Shown here: positions 54,871-64,000 of the stretch, piece by piece
How the letters are laid out: every line of letters starts with the position of its first letter
How positions within the stretch are numbered: the stretch's first letter is position 1
NCBI RefSeq assembly: GCF_910594005.1
Contig: NC_057831.1
Coordinates: 41,684,001 to 41,748,000 of the forward strand
Direction of reading: 5' to 3'
Length of the DNA stretch: 64,000 bases
Source of the DNA: Cervus elaphus
Lineage: Eukaryota > Chordata > Mammalia > Artiodactyla > Cervidae
Notes under the pieces: model-generated
What the model was told of the DNA's origin: nothing
Database searches by the model: none
The model's input: only the letters and a program-made list of their open reading frames with translations
Made by a program: the position numbers and the translations under genes

Positions 54871-56535
54871 CACGTTTACCATTATATCCATAATAGAAAG
54901 GATCTCAGCATTTTTTTTAATTTATGAGAAAATAAGTATGTGGAGTCAAAGAAATGGAAACTTCAAAACAAGTAGATAAATATACAGTAGTAGATAAGTA
55001 ATAGGTAAGGAGTAGATAAGAGGAGAGGTTTGTAACTAAACTTAAAAATGAGACCAGTGGCCACCTACTATTCCCCAAAAGAGCTCCCTTTTAATTTTGC
55101 ATGTGGGTTAAGAGAGGGAGGAAGGAGATTAGATAAGTGGTTATGGAAATTGTGCCATGAAATGGTTTAAGCCACTATGAAGAGATTCGTGATCAAAGCA
55201 ATATTAGTTTGGTACACCTGTGATAAAGAACATCTGGTGAAACACTACTTGGAAAGCAGCAGTAACTGGTACATGAAGGTGTTTTTTGCAGCTGTGTGAC
55301 ACCAAGATATAGATGCCAGGCTAAGAAGCATCCCTCTCTTAGAGACATTGTGATCTCTCTCTTAGAGACACTGCTGTTAAGAGCTATTCAGACAGAAATC
55401 CAGAAAAACGTGGGAGGAGACAGATAGAGAATGCAAACAGAACTCAAGACTTTAAAAAACACATAGATGTAGGAGGTAGAGTACAAAAGAGACTGTAACT
55501 CTGAAATTTTTCATGGGAGAGAGAATGTAGGAATTTTCTCTTTTTCAATATGCCACACTACGAGAACCTAGGGACATCTATTTAATATACAAATCAAAAT
55601 GAAAACATTTGTCCAATGTATCCAAAACATTAAAATCTATGACTTTCTTAAAAAATATTTTAGATTTTTAGTATTTTAGTATTTACTATGATTAGTATTT
55701 ATTATTTAAGCTATTTAGTATTTAACATAGCTTTACATGTCTTATTTATTTATTCTGAAAATGTGAGAAAAGGAGAAATATCTTCATTTTACAAGGAACT
55801 GAAGCTCAGAGTATATAACCGACTCCCTAATGCTGCCCATCACTTTGGAGGACACCTTTTTTTGTTGCTGCTTTCCCATACAAAGATTGATAATCAGGGT
55901 ATGCATTTTCTTACTCCCATGTTGCCAGTAAAAGAAAAGGATAATTTAAAGAACCATCAGGAAAACAGAACTGAGACTAAAATTGGGCTTCCTTACTCCT
56001 TGCCACAGTCACCATTATAAAACAATTACTCATTGTTATTTATCTCTGACTTCTAGCAGAGGACATGGGAAATTAATCACTCTGAAAATGTTTCTGAATG
56101 AAGGCAAAAGTCAAGTAAACGAATGAAAGAATGACTCAATTTAAAAAACACAAGAGTCCCAAATCTAATGAAATCTAAGGGAAAAAGGTGGTTTCCACAC
56201 ATACAATTACATTCCCTCAACCTCATTCTCCTCTTTCCAACCTCCACCTCACCTCTACTTCCAGAAAACACTCTGCTGACCAGAGGAATCTGAGAGAGTT
56301 TGATTCAAAATAATTAGTCTCAGAATGTAAAAAGAGCTTTAAAAATGGTTGATTATTACAATATGATGCTATATTTCAAGATAGTATCTCTGCTTGCTGC
56401 ACTCTAACCATGAAGCTGTTCTGAAAGTCTCCCAGCTCCGTATTGTCTCTTTTACTTCTTTTTATAATACAAACAAGCATTGAAAGTAAAAAGCAAAAGG
56501 TATGCTTCAAAAAACAGATGTATTTTAGCTTCAAT
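54871..56535. other. Unique AT-rich DNA
   Basis: No gene. A MIR-like scrap, minus strand, is probable at 55710-55850 ('atcttcattttacaaggaactgaagctcagagtatataacc'). Confidence 0.45.
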
Positions 56536-56675
56536 ACTTATTTATTCATTTTGTTTTCTGGCCACACCATATGGCATGCGGGATCTTAGTTCCCCAACCA
56601 GGGATCAAACCCATGCCCCCTGCAGTAGAAACACAATGTTTCAACCACTGGGCCATCATGGAAGTCACAAGTAGT
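56536..56675 (-). mobile_element. CHR-type SINE
   Basis: Reversed CHR: 'tctggccacaccatatggcatgcgggatcttagttccccaaccagggatcaaacccatgccccctgcagtag' and 'tcaaccactgggccatcatggaagtc'. The tRNA-like B-box region is well kept. Confidence 0.9.
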
Positions 56676-56699
56676 TTTATAATATTAATGAAGTCAGTA

Positions 56700-57300
56700 A
56701 GCATAGCACTTAGCAAGCCCCTACACCAGCTCTTTCATCACCCAAGTCAGAATACCTCCTCCTCTCTCACGTTACCCTGCCCCTAATCCATTACCCAATC
56801 CTGTTTAGCTTAGCAATAAAGTATGTCCAAAACAAGTCTCCAACTCTCCACTTTCACTTCCTCTGTTATAATCCGACCCTTTCATTATTTCTTACCTGAA
56901 TAAGCCTCCTAACCTGTTTCCCTACATTCACTGTAAATTCTCACCAATACCTTCTTCACATGACATCCAAAAATCTTTGCACAATGTACTATATGATATC
57001 ATGATCTGCCTCAAGGACTCTTCAATAGTTTTCTTCTTATCTTGGCAAGAAAGATTTAAATATTCAATACCCAGAACCTCTAAAACCTACCTCTTCTGTT
57101 CCCACCCCTCTCTGACCTCTGTTCATATTAATCTTCACTCGGATTCTCCAGAGCAACACTTTCTCCAGTTTCAAGTTCTTTCTCTTGACCCTTCACACCA
57201 GCCTCTTACTATCTGTCACTTCTCAGCTCAAGAGATATTTACTCAGTGAAGCTTCCAGACCCCTGCTGCACTTAACAGCTAAATTCCTTTTTACAAATCA
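56700..57300 (+). repeat. L2 LINE, 600 bp, forward
   Basis: Forward L2 landmarks in order: 'agcctcctaacctgtttccctacattcactg', 'catgatctgcctcaaggac', 'acctacctcttctgttcccacccctctctgacctctg', 'ctttctccagtttcaagttctttctcttgacccttcac', 'cacttctcagctcaagagatatttactcagtgaagcttccagac'. The 90-codon frame at 56977-57249 may include ancient L2 codons but is not a gene. Confidence 0.78.
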
Positions 57301-57337
57301 TCGGTTTCATTGGTAATTATTCGCTGAGTAAATTGTT

Positions 57338-57535
57338 TCCTGGTGGCTCAGATGGTAAAAAACCCACCTTCAGTGCAGGAGATCCAAGTTTGATCCCTGG
57401 GTCAGGAAGATCCCCTGGAGAAGAGAAAGGCAACCCACTCCAGTATTCTGAGGAATTCAATGGGCAGAAGAACCTGGCGAGCTACAGTCCATGGGGTTGC
57501 AAACAGTCGGACACAACTGAGTGACTAACATACTT
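57338..57535 (+). mobile_element. Bov-tA SINE with near-perfect TSD
   Basis: Head 'cctggtggctcagatggtaaaaaacccacc', B-box-like 'gtttgatccctggg', body 'ggcaacccactccagtattctgagg', tail 'cggacacaactgagtgactaac'. AGTAAATTGTT (57327-57337) and AGTTAATTGTT (57536-57546) flank it. Confidence 0.93.
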
Positions 57536-57622
57536 AGTTAATTGTTAATAATGTCTGTCTCTCTGACAAGAAATCAAGCTCCATATGAATTGGAACAATA
57601 CCTGATTTACCTCCAGAACTTA

Positions 57623-57678
57623 GGTCAAACACCCCAACGGACAGATGAGTGGTCAAACACCCCAAGGGACAGATGAGT
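57623..57678. repeat. 28-bp tandem duplication
   Basis: GGTCAAACACCCCAACGGAC plus eight more bases (57623-57650) is repeated immediately at 57651-57678 with a single C-to-G difference. It overlaps no recognised element. Confidence 0.95.
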
Positions 57679-57908
57679 GCTTAAGCCAAGTCAGATTTAC
57701 TGGCTCATCACAAGAAGAGACAGAGTCATATGGAGCTGTGGATGCAGGCATCTCAGGAGAGGATATGTATGGGGAGCTTGTTATATCTGGATTTGTGTTA
57801 AGTGATTTTGTGGAAAAGTCAAGAAAATGTGAGTTTTCTCTAGACTGGGAGTTGTTAAGAGAATAAAGGTAATTTGATGATTGGATAGATGAATGTTTTT
57901 ATTTATTT

Positions 57909-58719
57909 CAGTTCAGTTCAGTCACTCAGTCATGTCCGACTCTTTGTGACCCCATGGACCTCAGCATGCCAGGCCTCCCTGTCCATGACTAACTCCCAGA
58001 GTCCACCCAAAATTATGTCCATTGAGTCGGTGATGCCATCCAACCATCTCATCCTCTGTCGTCCCCTTCTCTGCCCGCCGTCAATCTTTCCCAGCATCAG
58101 GGTCTTTCCATTGAGTCAGCTCTTCGCATCAGGTTGCCAAAGTATTGGAGTTTCAGCTTCAGCATCAGTCCTTCCAATGAACACCCAGGACTGATCTCGT
58201 TTAGGATGGACTGGTTGGATCTCCTTGCAGTCCAAGGGACTCTCAAGAGTCTTCTCCAACACCACAGTTCAAAAGCATCAATTCTTCGCTGCTCAGCTTT
58301 CTTTATGGTCCAACTCTCACATCCATACATGACTACTGGAAATAACATAGCCTTGACTAGACAGACCTTTGGTGGCAAAGTAATGTGTCTGCTTTTTAAT
58401 ATGCTGTCTAGGTTGGTCATAACTTTCCTTCCAAGGAGTAAGTGTCTTTTAATTTCAGTGCTGCAATCACCATCTGCAGTGATTTTGGAGCCCCCCAAAA
58501 TAAAGTCAGCCACTGTTTCCACTGTTTCTCCATCTATTTGCCATGAAGTGATGGGACTGGATGCCATGATCTTAGTTTACTGAATGTTGAGCTTTAAGCC
58601 AACTTTTTCACTCTCTTCTTTCACTTTCTTCATGAGGCTCTTTAGTTCTTTGCTTTCTGCCATAAGGATGGTGTCATCTGCATATTTGAGGTTATTGGTA
58701 TTTCTCCCAGCAACCTTGA
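57909..58719 (-). mobile_element. BovB LINE 3' 0.8 kb
   Basis: Reversed BovB from the terminal repeats (gttcagttcagtcactcag) up to the post-YADD region. The minus-strand frame 58097-58567 (156 codons) is still open and encodes the C-terminal part of the BovB protein, including the MYGCESWTIKKAE and LLRVPWTARRSNQSIL blocks. TTTATTTATTT flanks at 57898-57908 and 58720-58730, in keeping with an AT-rich target. The plus-strand 149-codon frame is its antisense shadow. Confidence 0.94.
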
Positions 58720-58730
58720 TTTATTTATTT

Positions 58731-59504
58731 ATGAAGCAAAAATTGCAATGTGAAGTTAAAATTATAATTGGGAAAGAAACAGCAGTCCCTCACTGGTAAA
58801 AATAGCAGCCTCCCCATTAACTTGGAGAGAGGCCTGCTTGGCCATGTGTGTGGTCTGGGCTGTGCTTTTGTTCTGTCTGTCATCAGACATTACGGAGTTG
58901 CCTTGTTTTTGCCTCACTCCTTCATGATCCCACAGTTACTCTGTGTGATGCAGGTATTCTCTGAAACTGGGTATGTACCATGAGTTTGCTGTTACAGCCA
59001 GGTCAGCTCAGCCGTTGGGAGTGGGCGCCTGTTTTCCTAAAAATTCTCATTAACATTTAACCTTGTGGCTGAGTGCCGAAGTCACTAAGCAAATAACTGA
59101 TAAGAAAGTAGATGAATAAATTTTGACTCTCTGAACCTCAACAGTCTCATGTTTCAGAGAATATTTCACTGGCCCCAGTATCTCTCACCATATTAGCACT
59201 TACTTTCTTTAACATATAATTTCGTTCTTGCCCATTCTAACCCCATTTGACACACAAATAAACAGTAAATTGAAACCTGAACATCAGAAACCTAATAGCA
59301 TTTAAAATTTCTACCTGAATAAAGAGCAAGAAATATCATTTAATGGAGAAGACAAAAAGCACAAATTAAGCATATTGTTTGACTTTTATCTCTGATAGAA
59401 ATTAAATTATCACCTTGAGGATTCTCCCACCCAGCATGGTAGGCTGAGGAAAGAGAGAAGGCCAGAGCCTTTTGAACAACCACATGTCTTAATGGCTGTC
59501 TTAC
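58731..59504. other. Unique DNA
   Basis: No gene. 58800-59040 is somewhat richer in G+C, but no long frame or repeat is recognised. Confidence 0.45.
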
Positions 59505-59600
59505 TCTATAAATCTATTAAAAATCATTTGAACACTACATGTAAAATGAGTAAATTTTATGGAATGCAAATGATATCTCAATAAAGTTGTTAAAAAACAA
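59505..59600 (+). repeat. Old L1 3' terminus
   Basis: 'catttgaacactacatgtaaaatgagtaaattttatggaatgcaaatgatatctcaataaagttgttaaaa' is the standard terminal block of older L1 3' UTRs. Confidence 0.65.
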
Positions 59601-60948
59601 AAAGTTGGCAGAAAACTATATCTAGACTTGTGGTTTACCAAACTGGGCTCCAAGGTTCTTTATTCTTTATCCTGTAGTCTCACTCTAAAAAGTTCCTCAT
59701 CATCTATACCATTTCTCTGGGCTTTGCCACCACAAAACCTCCCCCTCTAGGGAGGATTTCTTGAGGAATAGGGGAAGCAGAAAGACTCCTCCTTCTAGCC
59801 ACACTGATCCCAAGCCCTGAACAGTTAGCAAGCACATCTCCCCCCAACCACTAGGACCATGGACTTGAAGGATAAGGCTTGGCATTCATATCAATAAATC
59901 ACACTAATATCACCTACATAATTAATATAAGTAGATGGTTACTAATTAATTCATCAAGCACTTATTCTTTCTAGAAATATAGAGGAGGTTCCCAGAAACC
60001 TTGTTAATAAACCATGGCTCCGAGCTGATGAGAACATTAAATAATGTGGCAAGTCATTACTATATTTGTGCCAGTGTTCCTTCACTTGCCAATTGGCATT
60101 AAAGTCCCCTATTAATCAGAGGTCCACTTAATGGAACAAGATTTCTGAGCTTTATAATCCTTACTAGCTGCATCCATGAACTGCTCATTGAAGTGACACT
60201 GACTTTTGGTGCACCCTCTATCAAGGGAAACTTTGAGGCTGGCCTCAACATTAAATCTGTAACTAAGTTATTTGTGTGTAGAACTTTACACAAAAGTTAG
60301 GAATAAGACTGGATGAACAAAGTATTACACTGCCTTGAAAGCCGAGTTTAGATTTCATATGATGATGCAAAGAGTTTGACAAGATAAGAAAATAAGATGA
60401 AAACTACAATTCAATTACAAAGTAATTATAATTTGATCACAATGAAAACTGTCCCACCTAGCATTTTGGCCTATATTCATCATGGGTTTGAAAGAATGGT
60501 AACCAATGATTTTAGAATCTGAGGCATAGTTTTGATGCTGTCACACCCCAACATGGATCGGGACTTGCCTTCATCACTCATCTTCCTTAGGCCATGGATA
60601 GGTAATATAGGAAACAAATGGCTAGTCTTAAATGCTCTGTAAGGTCCATTTTAATAAAAATATTAAAATTTTGGAATTTCCTCTACATTCTATTTACTTT
60701 CATTTCTCTTTCATGAACATGGTACCATTAGCCTTAAATTTGTTATTTTGGGGGTGGCTCCCCCCAGAATTTGGGGATGATCTAACCTGTATTGTAGCCT
60801 AGAAAAACAAAGAAGTCACAAAAGCTCTATTAGAACTTTTTAAGGGAAAAGCTACTCTGAAAAGAAACTCTCTATAAAGACAGCGGATTCCCAACACACA
60901 AAGCTGGGCTTCACAGCTCAAAGATTTCAAGAAATGCGTTTCCTCAAT
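59601..60948. other. Unique AT-rich DNA
   Basis: No gene or clear repeat. Small frames at 59700-59885 and 60099-60293 have no recognised content. Confidence 0.5.
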
Positions 60949-61131
60949 GAAGCTCCAATCCTTTGTCCACCTGATATGAAGAGCCAACTCACTGGAAAAG
61001 ACTTTGATCCTGGGAAAGATTGTAAGCAAAAGGAGAAGTGGGTGGCAGAGGATGAAATGGTTAGATAGCACCACCAACTCAATGGACATGAGTTTGTGCA
61101 AACTCTAGGAGACAGTGAAGGACAGGGAAGC
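60949..61131 (+). mobile_element. BovB fragment lacking its 3' end
   Basis: 'ctccaatcctttgtccacctgatatgaagagccaactcactgg' to 'gaaggacagggaagc' is a BovB 3' region that stops ~70 bp before the natural terminus. Loss of the 3' end means a later deletion or a rearranged junction rather than simple insertion. Confidence 0.88.
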
Positions 61132-61284
61132 AGAATAAATCCCTCTGGATATGAAAGTAAGGGTTTAATTAACTCATTTTAAATTTAGGGTTCTGACCTC
61201 CCAGACTTCCTCATGCACACCTGGGCATTCATCTAGTATATCATATTACACAGAACATTCATGGTTTTATGCTGTATAATGCTG

Positions 61285-61632
61285 AAGAAGACTCTTGAGA
61301 GTCCCTTGGACTGCAAGGAGATCCAACCAGTCAATTTTAAAGGAAATCAGTCCTGAATATTCATTGGAAGAAGTGACGCTGAAGCTGAAACTACAATACG
61401 CTAGCCACCTGATGCAAAGAGCTGACTCACTGGAAAAGACCCTGATGCTGGGAAAGATTAAAGGCAGCAGGAGAAGGGGACAACAGAGGATGAGATGGTT
61501 GGATGGCATCACCGACCCGATGGACATGAATTTGAGAAAGCTCTGGGAGATGGTGATGGACAGTGAAGCCTGATGTACTGCAGTCCGTGGGGTCGCAAAG
61601 AGTCGGACACACCTGAGCGACTGAGCTGAACC
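61285..61632 (+). mobile_element. BovB 3' fragment, complete 3' end
   Basis: 'gaagactcttgagagtcccttggactgcaaggagatcc' to 'cacctgagcgactgagctgaac'. It covers the same BovB interval as the fragment 150 bp upstream, so the two are independent copies. A 92-codon frame (61295-61573) is part of the former BovB C-terminus and tail. No TSD was seen. Confidence 0.92.
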
Positions 61633-61831
61633 AAGCTAATACCTAATAAGTATCTACAGTTTACTTATTCAAACCAGAAGAAGCTTCTTTTCCTGCTTAG
61701 CTATTTTTACTTTACATACTACAGATTACTCTGATTGCTACCTGAATGGTCTGCACGTTCAGTCATGAGTTTCTTTTACTTGTAGAGTGCCTCTTTGATG
61801 GGTCAGACATTGTGTTAGGTGTTGGAATTTT

Positions 61832-61935
61832 TTTTTTTTTTTTTTAATTTTTTTATTAGTTGGAGGCTAATTACTTCACAACATTTCAGTGGGTTTTGTC
61901 ATACATTGATATGAATCAGCCATAGATTTACACTT
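61832..61935 (-). mobile_element. Very short young L1 3' end, minus strand, 13-bp TSD
   Basis: About 100 bp: a T-run (the reversed poly(A) tail), then 'attagttggaggctaattacttcacaacatttcagtgggttttgtcatac'. GTGTTGGAATTTT is repeated perfectly at 61819-61831 and 61936-61948. Its reverse complement is practically identical to the 3' end of the young L1 at 27756-29404. The flanks (61790-62020) faintly resemble a reversed L2 end. Confidence 0.95.
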
Positions 61936-62299
61936 GTGTTGGAATTTTAAAGGAAATAAATGAATGAGGCCCAGGCCTGCTCGTTCAGAGGTGACATCCT
62001 AGAGAGAACTGAAACATTCATCAAAGACTCATATCTACCAGGGAACTGCCTCCTATGCTTAGCACTCGTGTCCTTCTTCGAAGGTAATGTAGATGGAAGT
62101 GACATTTCACAATTTGAGGGCTTACGGCAGAGCCTCCATTTGACAGCTCACTGGGGAGAACCAGGGTTTGGGGACTAAGAGCATGGAGAGAAATACCAGG
62201 AAGGGTAACCCTGAGGGGAGTGGCACCAGCGGAGTCTGCAAAACACAGACAGACAAAGCCATTTGGAGGAAGAAGGTAAGAGAACAAATTAATAAAACT

Positions 62300-62500
62300 A
62301 CCACTTATTTAATACCCAGTGAACACCACATGACCGTGCACATGATCTCAGGTCTCCCTAAAAAGTACATAAACAGATTCTTCAGTTTCATACATGAGGG
62401 AAGTGGGACACAGAAGGATTAAACTGTTCAAAATCACAGTTAGTAAACTTCACAGCAGGCATTAATTACAACTCCTAGGAGTCTGCTCTCTCCTCTAAAT
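62300..62500 (-). repeat. MIR SINE
   Basis: Reversed MIR: 'acttatttaatacccagtgaacacc', 'agtttcatacatgagggaagtgggacacagaaggattaaactgttcaaaatcacagttagtaaacttcacagcaggc'. Confidence 0.7.
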
Positions 62501-63524
62501 CTTTATCTACCCCTCCTTCACCTTCTCTCTACCCAAACACCACACAAATCAGAAAATTCTCTTTGGAAAGACTGTCATTGAAGATGACTGCCCAATAGTT
62601 AGCCAGCGTTTTCCCAAAAGAGACAGAACCAATTCCATTACACTTCAAACACTGAGCAACATGAAGTCTTTGAGTAAGAGTCTGAGTAAGATCAACAAAT
62701 TCAGAAAGCTAGTATCATGGTAAAATGGGGAAGGGAAATGAAGATTTTGCTATCTTCCAATACCAACCATTGAATCAGCACGTACATATGTTTTGTGGTC
62801 CCAACACACTCTACTCCTATTTTGCTCTTTCGAGATGGGACATGGTAGGGGAATAGAGAAGAGGAAGTATTATGCCTACTTACATTAAGCAGAACAAGAT
62901 ATATATTACATGCTTGACTTTAACCCTCTAGCTCAAAAAAATGTGGACAAATATAACGCAGAATAAGAAAATAGGGATTCCTTAATGAATATCAACACAT
63001 CCCAGATTTATAACACTTTAACAATCTAAGATCCAACAGGCTATTTAATCCTACATAGATAAGCTGCCTCAGTCTCCAAAGCTAGAGAAAGATGGATAAG
63101 AGTAAAACCCAGCATCTGATTACTTTATGAATCCTCCCATTCTCTACTCACTATAGGTTACATACATGGTGCTGTATAAGAAAATAGATGGAAGATGGAA
63201 GGAAATGTTTAAACTTCAATAAAACCATAACTCACATTTTAAGGAAAGCTTCTGAATGGATGAAAGAAATGGATAATAATGCTCTCCAGGTGTTTTCAAT
63301 AAAAACTTTCTTCTTACAATCCCGTTGCAGGCTTTGTGTAAGGAGATCCACATCTAAACTCAGGAGAAATGGGTAGGATTTACTGCCTTTCACTCAAGTG
63401 AGGAGGGCAGCTACTGGTACTAGCCCACTAGATTCCTAAAAGGAGAGAAAGTTTCAGAAAGAAGAGCTAAAGTAGCATCAGGTATACATCTGTTTTGCCC
63501 CCTTTTTCTTCCTCTGGGCATCCT
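62501..63524. other. Unique AT-rich DNA
   Basis: No gene or repeat recognised. The 62-codon frame at 63188-63376 is unremarkable. Confidence 0.5.
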
Positions 63525-63733
63525 CAGTCACTTCAGTTGTGTCAAATTCTTTATGACCCTATGGATTGTGGCCCATCAAGCTCCTTTGTCCATGGGATTC
63601 TCCAGGCAAGAATACTGGAGTGGGTTGCCATGCCCTTCTCCAGGGAATCTTCCTGACCAGGGATTGAAACCACATCTCTTAGGTCTCCTGCATTGGAAGG
63701 TAGGTTCTTTACCACTAGCACCACCTAGGAAGC
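63525..63733 (-). mobile_element. Bov-tA SINE
   Basis: Reversed Bov-tA from 'cacttcagttgtgtcaaattctttatgaccc' through 'ggcaagaatactggagtgggttgcc' to 'gttctttaccactagcaccacctaggaagcc'. The 66-codon plus-strand frame is a SINE artefact. 63734-64000 shows nothing recognisable. Confidence 0.93.
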
Positions 63734-64000
63734 CAAGGAGTATGCATGATTAGACCCAGAAAAAAAGATTCTGTGACATGACCAGATAAGGATACAATAA
63801 GCCTGATAGCTGCAGAAATTTTATATTGGCACATTTGTGGGGATTCCAAGAAAACTGTGAAATGTGTCTCAAATGACATGATTAAGGCCTCAGGGGAACC
63901 CTTGTCATGGTTGTAAATGAAACAAAAGGGCAATTAATACTGGCAATTGTCCAGAAATTTTTAATATCCACAAATACTCTGTTATGAGTAATATCAATTT

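Noticed and set aside
58097..58567. 156-codon minus-strand frame and the opposite 149-codon frame as genes
   Set aside because: The minus-strand one is the BovB C-terminal region in a truncated element; the other is its antisense shadow.

Overview
This window looks like a stretch of ruminant (bovid-type) nuclear genome with no protein-coding gene I can support. The diagnosis rests on lineage-specific retrotransposons: many copies of the RTE-type LINE BovB, tRNA-Glu-derived Bov-tA/BovA SINEs, CHR-type cetartiodactyl SINEs and a young ruminant L1 with a characteristic 3' end. Older mammal-wide repeats (MIR, L2, old L1M, MaLR-like LTRs, a Tigger-like MITE, hAT-like elements) fill much of the rest. 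Every reading frame that resembles a known protein belongs to L1 ORF2 or BovB. I see no structural RNA gene, CRISPR array, operon or bacterial signal. Whether the window is intergenic or part of a large intron cannot be decided from the sequence alone.

Layout: 1-8.5 kb is AT-rich DNA with one BovB, a Bov-tA with a perfect target-site duplication (TSD), and MIR/L2/L1 fragments. 8.5-11.2 kb holds two GC-richer segments of unknown origin around a BovB with a clean TSD. 13.3-18.2 kb has a CTCF-like motif, a SINE with two tRNA heads, an LTR split by BovB, and an old L1 split by a SINE. 18.5-22.2 kb is a nearly full-length BovB with a 156-bp tandem repeat at its 5' end, a tRNA-like head, an L1 inserted in its reverse transcriptase region and no 3' end. 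22.2-26.7 kb is a mosaic of old L1 with a 500-bp AT-only tract, a BovB and a Tigger-like MITE. 27.3-33.6 kb is the most layered part: an old L1(-), then an old L1(+) that hosts a young L1 (1.65 kb, 413-codon open frame), two SINEs and a 2.2-kb BovB(-). 35-45.8 kb carries MIR clusters, CHR SINEs, two short young L1 copies (one with a clear 5' inversion), a second LTR split by BovB, and a 1.4-kb BovB. 46-64 kb is mostly unique DNA with a 2.3-kb old L1(-), two BovA2 dimers, L2 fragments, a BovB(-) and a very short young L1(-).

These elements form no pathway together. Their relations are those of insertion order: MIR/L2/LTR/L1M first, BovB and Bov-tA next, young L1 last. Non-autonomous Bov SINEs depend on BovB machinery, and their tails match the BovB 3' end here. 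I found no previously undescribed functional system. The best leads are structural: recent L1 insertions with intact TSDs, two 5'-inverted L1 copies, the BovB with the tandem 5' repeat and tRNA head, and the two unexplained GC-rich segments.
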